Shown piece by piece: positions 1 through 9,193 of a DNA stretch of 64,000 bases; within the stretch, counting starts at the first letter, position 1; each line of letters starts with the position of its first letter. The position numbers were made by a program, and so were the translations under genes. The notes beneath the pieces are model-generated. The model ran no database searches and was not told where the DNA came from. It worked only from the letters and a program-made list of their open reading frames with translations. The stretch is from Alkalimonas amylolytica (lineage in GTDB: Bacteria > Pseudomonadota > Gammaproteobacteria > Enterobacterales > Alteromonadaceae), in contig NZ_FNRM01000009.1 in assembly GCF_900107845.1 (NCBI RefSeq), positions 1 to 64,000 on the forward strand. Direction: 5' to 3'.

Positions 1-3000
1 CCCCAGGGATCGTAAGTCAGCTGCTGCAGCACCTGTTTGGCTTGCGAGGTTACCGCCACGGTGGAGCCTAAGCCATCGCCATGCAGGTAGTGCACGGTTT
101 CAGTGTTGTTGCTGCGCCGGATCACCTGGGCATTGCCGACCCGAAATTTGTGCTCGATGACGCCGCCTGGCAGTTGCACCCGCTCGTACAGGCCAGCTAG
201 CAGCAGGCTGTCGGTCACTTCCCCGCCGCGTACATCGCGCTGGCGATACAGCTCGCGGTTTGGCCCATACCAGAACTCGGTCTGGTCGCTGCCCTGGGTG
301 ATACGGCTTGGCTTATTAAAAGCAGTGTAGATAAAGCTGTGTTTGCCATCCGAAGTCACATTGCCATTGTTGTCGTAGCTGAAGTTGTAATAGCGGGTAC
401 CGGTATGGTTGCTATGTTGCCAAATGCCGGTCAGGCGGTGATGAATGCTGCTGTGGTATTGATAAAAACCGGTACCCTCTTTGTGGATAAAGCCGCCGCG
501 ATGATTGTACGTATACTGCTGCGACATCCGCATGCTGGCCGGCAGGCTGTTGTACTGGCTGCTGTTGCCCAGGTTACTGATGGTGCGCTGCTTTAACCGG
601 TGGTAGGCGTCGTACTCAAATACTTCTTTAAAGTTCGACTGATGGGCAATGCCAAATTTTTGCGTGCGTTCTTTGGTATTGCCAACCCGATCGTACTGGT
701 AATCGGCACTGTACAGTAAGTTGTTATCCAGCTGTACGGCGCTATGTTCCAGCCAACCACTGGCATCGTTCCACAGACGGTTTTCACGCGCACCGTTAGC
801 ATACTGGGTGGTACTCACCTGGCCACGACTCGTAAAGTGGGTGTGGTGCTGATACACCCGGCCGCTTTGTTTATCTACCCATTTAACCGGGCTGCCATGA
901 GCGTACTCGGTGCGCACGGTCAGTGCTGGCGTGCTGCCACTGATGGCCGGGTAATCCAGCTCTTCCAGCCGGTTACTGCTATCGTAACGGTAGCCAAAGC
1001 GATGCGTTTGCCCCAAGGTTTGAATCGTTTTATCTTGCAGTCGCGCCCGGCTGTTGTAACTGTATTCCTCTTGATACACCGGAGTGCTGGTGGTACTGCA
1101 AGCCACCGAGCTGCTAAAGCTGCGTACCCGGGTTAACTGACCGCGGTTAAAGTTGGCAGCCGAGGTGCCATAAACCCAACAGGTGGTGCCGGATGGATCC
1201 TGCCGCCGCACTTGCCGCCCGGCAGTGTCGTACTCCCATAAGCTAACCTGCCCTTTGGCATCGGTTTGCGACAGCAATTCACCAAAAGCATTGCTGCTGT
1301 AGGTCCAGGTCCCGGTATCCTGATCGATGGTTCTGGTTTTACGGCCATAGGGATCATAGCTGATGGTTTGACGATCGGATCTGGCACCACCGGTCGGGTT
1401 CAAGGTACTGGTGGTGAGCACCTGACCATAGGCATTGTAACTGAACTGCACATAGTTATTTTCAGCATCCCTGCTTTGCACGGTCTGGCCCAGGTAATTC
1501 TGCACCACCCGACGCTGCTTTCCCTCGGGATCAGTATAGTGGGTCTGATAACCCTGATAATTGATCTGCTCAGTGCCACCACTGGCCAGAATGGTTTGCT
1601 GCAAGCGGCCAAAATTATCGTAACTGTGCTCATTAAAATACAGCGAAAGCTGACCCTTAGCGGGTACATACTCACGTGCTAATTGTCCACGATTGTTGTA
1701 GATCAAGCGCACCAACGACCAACTGCCATCCGGTAGTTGTGTCTGCTGCTCAACCTGGCGACCAAACCTATCCAGCCACTGTCGCTGCTCAGGCAGGCCA
1801 GCACCATGACTACGGATGCGCATATAAGCATTTGGTACCGCTGAGCAATCAATGGCGCTACAAAAATGCTGCTCTGTGTTGCGTGCTACCCAACTATCAT
1901 TTGTACCATGCCCTTTGCTTTCGCGTCTGGTTTCTTGCCCCAGCGCATTGAAATGCACGATGCTGATTTGGTTATTGGCATCCAGACTGCGTAACGACAC
2001 AACTCGTCCTGTCACTGAGCCTGGAGCCAGTTCATTGTAGCGGTAGGTGGTTCGAAGCCCAGCAACATCGGTCTGTGCCGCAACAAAACGCATACGCCCA
2101 TCGTACTCAGTGGTTTGGCTGCGGGTTTGCTGCTGGCTGCCACTGGCATCAATGCCAGCAGTTACATCCACTTTGGTAATAAGCCCGGCTGCATTGTAGT
2201 GATACTGAGTACTGTGTTTGTACTTGTTGTCATTTGGCGATAACACCTCGGTTTCCAGCATCAAATCCGTATTGTAGGTAAAAGCACTACGCCGGCTGAT
2301 ATCGCTGGTCACGCTGCCGGCCTCATACAAACGTTTACGCACCACACTCAGCGTTAAGCGACCATAGCGTTCATACAAAGTGCTGTGATTAAAGGTATTG
2401 GTGGTATCGGTACGCAGGTAGTTCTGGTTATTAGCAGGATCATACTGCCACACTACAGAGCTGGTCAGATTACCATGTGCATCGTGATTAAAGGTGCTCA
2501 CCACACGGCTTAGCGCATGCAGGGTACCGCCTGTACCAATTTGATTGGCAAGCTCTTCGCTTTGCGACACATATATATGTCGCCCACCCGATGCAGCGCT
2601 GCGATTCTGTACCTGGTTGCTGGCCTGGCTGAGCAACTGGCTGCCATGCAATTGAGTCGTTACTTTGGGGATACCGGTAAAGGGCCATAGCTGATGGTAC
2701 TGGGTTTCAGTGACGACACCGCTTTGTTCATCGGTACTACGCAGTACTTCAAACCCCAGCATGCCACGGCCTTTTTTATGCAGCAACAAACCGCCGTACT
2801 GATAACGCACAGCCAACCAATGACTCGGCTGCACCTGGGTACGAACCCGCGACACCAGCGCCATACCCGCTCGCGGTGACACATAATCACTGTGCGGTTC
2901 ATTATTACCACCTCGCTGCGAGGAATCCTGACGGAAATACACCTGCGTGTTGGTCATCGGCTGATAAGTCACTTCGGTTTGCACCCCAAAGCTGTCGTGA

Positions 3001-5837
3001 AAAGTGCGGATCACGTGCTCCTCAATACCCGGCCGACTGGCACGAAATATTTTCCAGCCACTGTCGTTGGTGGCGGTGAGCACATCCAGTTTGCCATCGC
3101 CATCGACATCAGCGAACTGGACGGTAGCACCCGCATCGAAACTGTATTCACCACGCTTTTCAAAAATCACTTGTTCATGCGTCAGGCTAGGACGGGATAA
3201 ATAAATTGCCCAGCGGTTGTCAGCAATCGGGAGTAAAATGTCAGTGCGACCATCTTGATTCAAATCCAGAAAGTAAGCCAGATGCACCCGGTTATTTGCT
3301 GTGTTAAAGCCTGTACTTCTGGCGGTCATAAATTGTGAGCCATTCGATAACCGGTAATACCAGAGGGTGCCAATGCGATACAATAAGTCTGTATAACCAT
3401 CCCCGTTTAAATCGACCGCGCGTAAATCCCGCATATTATCGGCATTACCAAGATTCTGCGTTTCCGCAAACTGGCTGCCATTGAAGGTGAAAAGCTTCCA
3501 CTCTCTGGTTTCTAACCACTGATGGCCCTCATACAAGCATTCGCCTTGTTCAAAGCCAAACACAGAACATTGGCCTCGGGTCACTTGCACAATCAAATCG
3601 GTTTTACCATCGCCATTGACATCCAGCATGGCTCCGGAGCGTAGATCCGCAGAATGACTGACAAAGCCTTGGCCCGGGATAAAAGAGTCGCCACCAACAT
3701 TACCTAAATTCGTGTTATGAAGAAAACCAAGATGCTGACCATGACTATTCACTCCCCGATTCTGGTACATCTCGAAACGGCCATTGCGAATAAATACAAT
3801 GTCTTCCAGGCCATCGCCATCCACATCGGCGACATAGACCTGTCCTTCCAGGCCATGGGCGGTCAGCCCGGTATTGATAAGCTTGTATTGATGGGTGATG
3901 GTCACAGGCTCGCAGTGCCGATGTCCACCACCATTCGGTTCACACACCAGATGAGTAGACGTGGATGGCTCCAGTGCCATAAGGTGCCACGGCTGGCTGG
4001 CGCCATTGGCCACCAAGAGTGCCCGCTGGCCGTTGCCATAATAATCAATGGTCTGCATAAACTGCCGTTTATCGACACCAACTGTAGCCAAGGATTGTTC
4101 ATTGCTGTAGCTGTAACTGCTGTTGCCACGCCGAAGCCGCCAACTGCCACTACGCACATACACCATATCGGCAAAACCATCACCATCCATATCGAGCAGT
4201 TGCTGATAAGTCCGATCGACCGAGCTACCTCGCAGCACTGAGCTGGTTAAAAAGGGCTGAAAGTTCTCGGTTACCGGCTCCTGCCAGCAGTAGGTGGGAA
4301 CGCCCGGCTCAGACACACAACGCTCAACGCTACTGGTCAACTTCGCCGGAGGGCGTTGCCAATCAAATTGCAGCGGAGCAAAACAGGCGGTACTGCCGCT
4401 GTCGGCGCACTCTTGCAGCGACAGCAGGTAATTTTTCTCTTCCAGCACATTGGAAGCAAAGTAATTCAAACGATACTGGCGGAACCAGCTGCCATCTACC
4501 TTCACATCAATTCGTGTCAATAACTTGCTTAACAGCACCTTTTGACCGGCATACCAGCCACTGCTGATTTTTGGATTGTTTTCATACTGAAAGGACACTT
4601 CGGCAAAAGGAGCCTGACCCGGCCGACCGGTATATTGAATGGCAGTCAGGTATTGCTCGCCGCGCGCTACGTCTTTGTGGTAACGGTACAGAATATAATT
4701 GCCTTTGACATCGCGGATGGCTTTCAGTGCCCAGTGCCTGACCACAGCACTGTTGCTGGCAGATTCCAGCACCGCATCTATCGATGTTTCTGTGCTACCG
4801 CCATAGCGCTGCAGCGATAAGGCCAAAGAGCGCCCCATACTGTCCTGGCCACTGATTGCAGCGACATCACCATAATAATGAATTTCACCGGATTTGGTTT
4901 CTACAGTAAACGCTCTGGGGCTTTGGCTGCTGCCGCCATGCGCCCGGGTAATGGAGAACTGATCAATTTCAGTGTGGTAGCTGGCCGCACTCCAGTACTG
5001 GTTGTCACTGCGACCGGCATCACTGGCACGGCCATCGGTAACAAGACGCTGACCATTTAAACACAGTCGGTCAGCCTGGCTTAAACTGATAGCATGTTGC
5101 TGGTTATCTTGCGCCAGATTCTTGGGGCAACGGCTAATGACGGACGGCCCGCTCAACTGCCAGCCACGACCAAGATATCCATCCCCCCCTTGACTGCTGT
5201 AATGCAGGGCAAGCTCAGGTTGCACACCTGCAATACCCTCAGGCAACGCCAAAGGAATGTGGTAAGTTGCCGCACCAGACTCATCGACCCGGAATTGCCC
5301 TGCCGTATGACCGACCAACAGGTTGGCCGTGCTACTACTCATCAGCTCCATGCCATCAGATGTCCAGCCATTGAGTTTATCTGAACCCAGTTTCTGAGTG
5401 TCATCAACCCATGCCGCGTCTTCCAAATCTGTCTGCAACAACTGGATGTGCGCCTCCGCCTGATGACCATCGGCAAACAGCAGTAGCCAGGGTATGTCTT
5501 GCGAAGGGCCAGGCACAATCTGCTCTAATCCAAGTGCACTGAATTGATCAAGCAGCAATTCACTGCTGTCAAACCCAGTCAGCATCTCGGCGCGCCAGAA
5601 CTCTCCATCCCAAAAGAAACGCCACCAAACTCCTTCCTGTGCCGAAGGCATCAGCCCCATAGATGCTTGCCCGGTTGGAAACCAAACGGGCGGTTCCTGC
5701 CAGTAGATAGCCCCTGAAGCATCAACGTAGAAGTGGTTTGACTGCGCACTAGCAGCCCCCCCTGCAGACAGCCACAAGCAGCCCAGCAAAAAAACTACGC
5801 CCAAATAGCTAACAAGACTCCGATGACCTACTTTCAT
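1..5837 (-). CDS. Secreted SpvB / FG-GAP / RHS-repeat giant protein, 3' end outside window
   Basis: The reading frame stays open from the ATG at 5837 to the left edge, giving at least 1,945 residues with no stop. Residues 1-31 form a signal peptide (KVGHR, then a hydrophobic core, cleavage likely after ASA). Residues about 185-240 match the SpvB / TcB N-terminal domain (IPLALPEGIAGVQPELALHY, GYLGRGWQLSG). About six FG-GAP/VCBS-type repeats with DxDGDG or DxNGDG loops lie near residues 545, 669, 735, 809, 859 and 909. From about 1,130 on there are YD/RHS repeats (YDPYGRKTR, YDTAGRQVRR, YDRVGNTKER), and at the edge the RHS core begins (HYLHGDGLGST). The layout is a TcB-TcC-like fusion carrying its own Sec signal. 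The variable C-terminal effector and any immunity gene lie outside the window. A polymorphic toxin or a surface RHS protein are both possible. It starts 26 bp after the small secreted gene upstream, so the two are probably co-transcribed. Confidence 0.85.
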   Translation of the reverse strand, partial: MKVGHRSLVSYLGVVFLLGCLWLSAGGAASAQSNHFYVDASGAIYWQEPPVWFPTGQASMGLMPSAQEGVWWRFFWDGEFWRAEMLTGFDSSELLLDQFSALGLEQIVPGPSQDIPWLLLFADGHQAEAHIQLLQTDLEDAAWVDDTQKLGSDKLNGWTSDGMELMSSSTANLLVGHTAGQFRVDESGAATYHIPLALPEGIAGVQPELALHYSSQGGDGYLGRGWQLSGPSVISRCPKNLAQDNQQHAISLSQADRLCLNGQRLVTDGRASDAGRSDNQYWSAASYHTEIDQFSITRAHGGSSQSPRAFTVETKSGEIHYYGDVAAISGQDSMGRSLALSLQRYGGSTETSIDAVLESASNSAVVRHWALKAIRDVKGNYILYRYHKDVARGEQYLTAIQYTGRPGQAPFAEVSFQYENNPKISSGWYAGQKVLLSKLLTRIDVKVDGSWFRQYRLNYFASNVLEEKNYLLSLQECADSGSTACFAPLQFDWQRPPAKLTSSVERCVSEPGVPTYCWQEPVTENFQPFLTSSVLRGSSVDRTYQQLLDMDGDGFADMVYVRSGSWRLRRGNSSYSYSNEQSLATVGVDKRQFMQTIDYYGNGQRALLVANGASQPWHLMALEPSTSTHLVCEPNGGGHRHCEPVTITHQYKLINTGLTAHGLEGQVYVADVDGDGLEDIVFIRNGRFEMYQNRGVNSHGQHLGFLHNTNLGNVGGDSFIPGQGFVSHSADLRSGAMLDVNGDGKTDLIVQVTRGQCSVFGFEQGECLYEGHQWLETREWKLFTFNGSQFAETQNLGNADNMRDLRAVDLNGDGYTDLLYRIGTLWYYRLSNGSQFMTARSTGFNTANNRVHLAYFLDLNQDGRTDILLPIADNRWAIYLSRPSLTHEQVIFEKRGEYSFDAGATVQFADVDGDGKLDVLTATNDSGWKIFRASRPGIEEHVIRTFHDSFGVQTEVTYQPMTNTQVYFRQDSSQRGGNNEPHSDYVSPRAGMALVSRVRTQVQPSHWLAVRYQYGGLLLHKKGRGMLGFEVLRSTDEQSGVVTETQYHQLWPFTGIPKVTTQLHGSQLLSQASNQVQNRSAASGGRHIYVSQSEELANQIGTGGTLHALSRVVSTFNHDAHGNLTSSVVWQYDPANNQNYLRTDTTNTFNHSTLYERYGRLTLSVVRKRLYEAGSVTSDISRRSAFTYNTDLMLETEVLSPNDNKYKHSTQYHYNAAGLITKVDVTAGIDASGSQQQTRSQTTEYDGRMRFVAAQTDVAGLRTTYRYNELAPGSVTGRVVSLRSLDANNQISIVHFNALGQETRRESKGHGTNDSWVARNTEQHFCSAIDCSAVPNAYMRIRSHGAGLPEQRQWLDRFGRQVEQQTQLPDGSWSLVRLIYNNRGQLAREYVPAKGQLSLYFNEHSYDNFGRLQQTILASGGTEQINYQGYQTHYTDPEGKQRRVVQNYLGQTVQSRDAENNYVQFSYNAYGQVLTTSTLNPTGGARSDRQTISYDPYGRKTRTIDQDTGTWTYSSNAFGELLSQTDAKGQVSLWEYDTAGRQVRRQDPSGTTCWVYGTSAANFNRGQLTRVRSFSSSVACSTTSTPVYQEEYSYNSRARLQDKTIQTLGQTHRFGYRYDSSNRLEELDYPAISGSTPALTVRTEYAHGSPVKWVDKQSGRVYQHHTHFTSRGQVSTTQYANGARENRLWNDASGWLEHSAVQLDNNLLYSADYQYDRVGNTKERTQKFGIAHQSNFKEVFEYDAYHRLKQRTISNLGNSSQYNSLPASMRMSQQYTYNHRGGFIHKEGTGFYQYHSSIHHRLTGIWQHSNHTGTRYYNFSYDNNGNVTSDGKHSFIYTAFNKPSRITQGSDQTEFWYGPNRELYRQRDVRGGEVTDSLLLAGLYERVQLPGGVIEHKFRVGNAQVIRRSNNTETVHYLHGDGLGSTVAVTSQAKQVLQQLTYDPW

Positions 5838-5863
5838 CACAGCACTCCTTTGCCCCTCACGTG

Positions 5864-6202
5864 TTAACGTCTTGGCAGCAACTCAATCGCACTAATGGTG
5901 CACTCAGGGTTTTGCGGGTCAAATTCCAGACGGATCTGTTGTTGATTCATCAAAGCGGTCAATAACAACGCATGTGCCTGCGGCAGCATGGCTGAGTCCT
6001 GCAATTGAGCAAACTTCTGCTCAACCAGCAAACAATTGAGCTGACGGCTGTCTTGAACCGGCAGAGCCACAAGTAGTTGTTTCGATTCAAGACGAAGACT
6101 ATGGATGATATCACTGGCCTGTCCGGAACAGCTCAACCCCTGACACTGCGCCTGAGCACTGAAACCAATGAAAAATAATAACGCAACAATTAATTTACGC
6201 AT
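5864..6202 (-). CDS. Small secreted cysteine-containing protein, unknown function
   Basis: This encodes 112 residues from the ATG at 6202, chosen because GGAGGT sits just upstream; a longer frame from a GTG at 6226 has no such site. Residues 1-18 are a signal peptide ending in SAQA. The mature part has four cysteines (20, 25, 57, 101), enough for two disulfides in the periplasm or outside the cell. The C-terminal pattern (HALLLTAL, IRLEFD, CTISAIELL) loosely resembles small secreted proteins of the B-subunit type, but this is a pattern-level impression only. I do not recognise the family with certainty. It lies 26 bp upstream of the giant RHS gene on the same strand, which suggests a linked function such as accessory, chaperone or co-secreted factor. 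Confidence 0.75.
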   Translation of the reverse strand: MRKLIVALLFFIGFSAQAQCQGLSCSGQASDIIHSLRLESKQLLVALPVQDSRQLNCLLVEQKFAQLQDSAMLPQAHALLLTALMNQQQIRLEFDPQNPECTISAIELLPRR

Positions 6203-6546
6203 ACACACCTCCATTTGATATTTCACCAGATGCTATCAGAAGGTAAATAAAAATAAACTGAAATAATTTAATCGTCAGGATGAATTATTTTACTGATCGC
6301 AATAGAATCGCTTGGTTTCAGACTTTAGCTTCATGCCAGAAGAACAAACCTGCGTAAAAATAAATCAATGTAAAGAAAAGACATGCCAATCGACAAGGCT
6401 CGAAAGGCATAACGACGAATAGAAACAGATGGTGTCAGGTAAAAACAACGCAGTGAACAAAACGAACGTTACGGTGAGAAGTGTTTTAATATTCAAAGCG
6501 CAACAACTTGCCGCAAGCCAATTGCTGGCCTGCGGTTGTCGGCAGT
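6203..6546. other. A+T-richer intergenic leader without a gene
   Basis: These 344 bases separate phhB from the secreted-protein/RHS pair. No convincing ORF is present on either strand. The half next to the secreted gene (about 6210-6450) is visibly richer in A+T than its neighbours and probably carries the promoter of the RHS operon. A weak candidate reads CTGACG, 17 nt, TATTTT on the minus strand. Near phhB there is a hairpin, annotated separately. Confidence 0.5.
6511..6535 (-). terminator. Hairpin after phhB, possible terminator
   Basis: CCGCA / TGCGG with an inner GCCA / TGGC stem, separated by one mismatch, forms a hairpin 11 bp beyond the phhB stop. Only a poor T-rich tract (TTGTT) follows on the minus strand, so termination activity is uncertain. 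Confidence 0.4.
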
Positions 6547-6888
6547 TTACTCCGCCATTAAGGCATCAGTCTTAGCAGCACAGATAAAGTCATTTTTATG
6601 CAAACCTTTGATGGAGTGCGACCACCAGGTCACAGTCAGTTTGCCCCACTCCAGCAATAAGGCTGGATGATGGCCTTCTTCTTCCGCCATTTCTGCCACT
6701 TTGCTATGAAAAGCCCAGGCGGCTTTGAAGTTTTTGAACTTGTATTGACGCTCCAGTTGCAAAATACCGTCACGAACGACTGGGGTCCAATCCGGGATTT
6801 GTCGCATCAATACCGGCAATTCGTCATCGGATACTCGGGGTGCATCGGCGCGGCATGCCTCGCACTTCATGGTGGTTAACTCTGACAT
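6547..6888 (-). CDS. phhB: Pterin-4a-carbinolamine dehydratase
   Basis: PhhB dehydrates 4a-hydroxytetrahydrobiopterin so that the pterin cofactor of phenylalanine hydroxylase can be recycled in the cytoplasm. The 113-residue product has the family core: an [23 protein letters not shown]-type segment holding the paired histidines and the W-S-H strand, followed by [12 protein letters not shown]. The start at 6888 ([12 protein letters not shown]) is preferred over the longer frame because AGAGGA precedes it and it matches the usual family length. It begins 10 bp after the phhA stop, so phhA and phhB form an operon, as in other gammaproteobacteria. Confidence 0.95.
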   Translation of the reverse strand: MSELTTMKCEACRADAPRVSDDELPVLMRQIPDWTPVVRDGILQLERQYKFKNFKAAWAFHSKVAEMAEEEGHHPALLLEWGKLTVTWWSHSIKGLHKNDFICAAKTDALMAE

Positions 6889-6898
6889 CGATTCCTCT

Positions 6899-7699
6899 CT
6901 AACTTGCTTGTTTTTGTTTAGGCGGAAATTTAGGCGCATGCAAACCCAGCTGCTTGGCCTGCTGCACCAGCGACATCATGTCCAGGTGCGCAATATCAAA
7001 CAGATCGTTGATTTGGCTGATGGTAAAGTAAATCGGCTGCATGATATCAATGCGGTAGGGTGTTCTTAATACATCCACCGCATCAAAAGGTTTGCGCTCT
7101 GGTTTTTCCGATTCCAACGCATAAATGGTTTCGCCCGGCGAGGATAAAATACCGCCACCGTAGATGCGCAAGCCATCTTTGGTTTGCAGCAAACCAAACT
7201 CAATGGTGAACCAGTACAGGCGAGCCAGGTAGACCCGATCTTCTTTGCTGGCAGCCAGGCCAATTTTGCCATAGGCATGGGTAAATTCGGCAAAAGCTGG
7301 GTTGGTCAGCATGGCACAATGACCAAAGATTTCGTGGAAAATATCCGGCTCTTGCAGATAATCGAACTCTTCACGCGAGCGAATAAAGGTCGCGACCGGA
7401 AAACGCTTGTTCGCCAGCAGCTCAAAAAAACGATCAAAGCTGATCAGCGCTGGCACTTCGGCACATTCCCAGCCGGTGCTTTCACGCAGTACTTTGCTCA
7501 CTTCTTCCAGTTGCGGAATGCGATCCGTCGGCAGTTGCAGCCGTTCCAATCCAGCCATAAACTCATCGCAGGCTTTACCTTCTATGCAGCTAAGCTGACG
7601 TGTGATCAGTTCATGCCAGATTTGATTTTCTTCGTCCGACCAGGCAATAACACCATGCTCGTCGGACTGCCTCGATACATAGTTGCTTGACTTACTCAT
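6899..7699 (-). CDS. phhA: Phenylalanine 4-hydroxylase
   Basis: This pterin- and Fe(II)-dependent monooxygenase converts phenylalanine to tyrosine, the first step of phenylalanine catabolism. The 266-residue size is that of the short bacterial single-domain form without a regulatory ACT domain. The iron ligands are visible: H122 and H127 in FHEIFGH and E167 in WFTIEFGL. The neighbouring phhB recycles its cofactor. A TyrR/PhhR-like operator lies 115 bp upstream, suggesting induction by aromatic amino acids. No phhR/tyrR gene is in the window. Confidence 0.97.
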   Translation of the reverse strand: MSKSSNYVSRQSDEHGVIAWSDEENQIWHELITRQLSCIEGKACDEFMAGLERLQLPTDRIPQLEEVSKVLRESTGWECAEVPALISFDRFFELLANKRFPVATFIRSREEFDYLQEPDIFHEIFGHCAMLTNPAFAEFTHAYGKIGLAASKEDRVYLARLYWFTIEFGLLQTKDGLRIYGGGILSSPGETIYALESEKPERKPFDAVDVLRTPYRIDIMQPIYFTISQINDLFDIAHLDMMSLVQQAKQLGLHAPKFPPKQKQAS

Positions 7700-7813
7700 A
7701 GATACCCTGTTGCTTGTATTCTGATTTGGGACCAGCCCTTGTAGCTGTGACCGATACTAGTCGAAATGGGTTCGGCTGTTAATCAGGCCTGCACAACTTT
7801 GCCTGCAGCAAGC

Positions 7814-7831
7814 CGTAAAGAATACATTACA
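7814..7831 (-). promoter_or_regulatory. TyrR/PhhR-type box upstream of phhA
   Basis: On the minus strand this reads TGTAAT-N6-TTTACG. The TyrR-family consensus is TGTAAA-N6-TTTACA, so 10 of 12 defined positions match. It sits 115 bp upstream of the phhA start, in the only intergenic space between megL and phhA, where an activator site would be expected. Confidence 0.55.
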
Positions 7832-7848
7832 ACAGGTGGCTGCTCTGC

Positions 7849-7864
7849 GGCCTGATATCAGGCC
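7849..7864. other. 16-bp palindrome over the megL stop codon
   Basis: GGCCTGATATCAGGCC is a perfect palindrome and the megL TGA is part of it. It could form a short hairpin at the mRNA 3' end, but no U-tract follows, so it is not annotated as a terminator. Confidence 0.5.
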
Positions 7865-9063
7865 GAACGAGCTTGCTGCGACTGCATAGCAGCCAGCGCC
7901 TGCGCCAGATCAGCGACAATATCTTCCACCTGCTCCAGCCCTACCGATACCCGGATCAGACCATCGCTGATACCGGCCATAGCTCGCTCTTCCGCGGTGT
8001 ATGGGCTATGCGTCATCGAAGCCGGATGCTGAATGAGTGACTCGGCATCGCCAAGGCTGACGGCCAGGCTGAGCAGCTGGCATTGGTTGATAAAATAGCG
8101 ACCATCTTCCAGGCTGCCATGCAGCTCAAACGCCAGCACACCACCTGCGGCTTTCATCTGTGTGCCAAGAAAACGATGGCCCGGATGCTCAGGCAAGCCT
8201 GGGTAATAGACGGTCGCAATCGCCGGATGCTGCTGTAAAAACTCCGCCACCCGCTGCGCATTCTGACAATGGCGCTCCATCCGCACCGCCAGGGTTTTCA
8301 TGCCACGAATGATCAGCCAGGCATCGTGCGGACTGATGGTGCCGCCAATGTCTTTTAAAGTGGTCATTTTGATTTGATGGATCAAGGCGCTGCTGCCCAC
8401 CACCAAGCCGGCCACCACATCGCCATGGCCATTGAGGTACTTGGTCGCACTGTGGATCACAATATCGATGCCAAACTCGGCCGGGCGCTGCAGTAAGGGC
8501 GTTAAAAACGTATTGTCTATCACCGATAGCAAACCATGCTTGCGGGCAAAATCACCCAAAAAAGCCAGATCCAACACCACCAAATTGGGGTTAATTGGAG
8601 TTTCAGCAAACAACAGCTTGGTATTGGGCCGAAGTGCCGCCTGCACCGCAGCATGATCGGTCATATCGACAAAACTGACCTCGATGCCATAACGGGCAAA
8701 CTGATGGCTAAACAAGGCGAAACTACAGCCATAGACCGCCTTGCTACAGATCATATGATCGCCTTGTTGCAAAAAAGTCAGGGTAGCGGCAGACACCGCA
8801 GCCATGCCAGTAGCAGTAGCGGCACCATCCTCCATACCTTCCAGCGCGGCAATTTTCAGTTCAAGCTCGCGGGTGGTAGGATTACCCAGTCGGGTGTAGA
8901 TATAGCCGGCTTCTTCGCCAGCAAAGCGGGCAGCGCCCTGCTCGGCACTGTCAAAAATAAAGGTAGAGCTTTGATACAGTGGGGTAGCTAAGCTGCCATG
9001 TTCATTGCGTGTTTTGCCTGCATGAATGCATAAAGTGGCAGGGGATTTAAAAGCGCTGTGCAT
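7858..9063 (-). CDS. megL: Methionine gamma-lyase (PLP-dependent)
   Basis: This 401-residue enzyme belongs to the Cys/Met-metabolism PLP family. Lys208 in SATKYLNGHGD is the Schiff-base lysine, and the loop YIYTRLGNPT and the ETPINPN segment are typical. A cysteine at position 113 (AVYGCSF) occupies the place of the catalytic cysteine that distinguishes methionine gamma-lyases from cystathionine lyases and synthases. The expected reaction is L-methionine to methanethiol, ammonia and 2-oxobutyrate in the cytoplasm. It is a single gene followed by phhAB. Its stop codon lies inside a 16-bp perfect palindrome (7849-7864). A related sulfhydrylase or cystathionine gamma-lyase is the main alternative. 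Confidence 0.85.
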   Translation of the reverse strand: MHSAFKSPATLCIHAGKTRNEHGSLATPLYQSSTFIFDSAEQGAARFAGEEAGYIYTRLGNPTTRELELKIAALEGMEDGAATATGMAAVSAATLTFLQQGDHMICSKAVYGCSFALFSHQFARYGIEVSFVDMTDHAAVQAALRPNTKLLFAETPINPNLVVLDLAFLGDFARKHGLLSVIDNTFLTPLLQRPAEFGIDIVIHSATKYLNGHGDVVAGLVVGSSALIHQIKMTTLKDIGGTISPHDAWLIIRGMKTLAVRMERHCQNAQRVAEFLQQHPAIATVYYPGLPEHPGHRFLGTQMKAAGGVLAFELHGSLEDGRYFINQCQLLSLAVSLGDAESLIQHPASMTHSPYTAEERAMAGISDGLIRVSVGLEQVEDIVADLAQALAAMQSQQARSA

Positions 9064-9129
9064 ACAATCCGTTCGTTATTCTGCTAAGGGATGAATGCAC
9101 TACAGATAGCAGAATTTTAAACGATTGGA

Positions 9130-9149
9130 AGCAAGCCAGACGGCTTGCT
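9130..9149 (-). terminator. Hairpin downstream of pspC
   Basis: AGCAAGCC-AGAC-GGCTTGCT is an 8-bp stem with a 4-nt loop, 45 bp after the pspC stop. The following minus-strand sequence is only moderately T-rich (TCCAATCGTTT), so it is a weak candidate for the end of the pspABC transcript. Confidence 0.4.
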
Positions 9150-9193
9150 GTCCGGATGACCAGGCAAGCCTATGGCGAAGTGTCAACCAAAGT

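Noticed and set aside
339-4820. Several plus-strand ORFs of 85-174 codons opposite the giant RHS gene
   Set aside because: They are out-of-frame reflections of one uninterrupted minus-strand frame with clear SpvB, FG-GAP and YD repeats; none has a ribosome-binding site or a recognisable protein.
5775-5837. Possible lipobox (LLGC) in the signal peptide of the RHS protein
   Set aside because: The residue before the glycine is not of lipobox type and the hydrophobic core continues past it to a better type I site after ASA.
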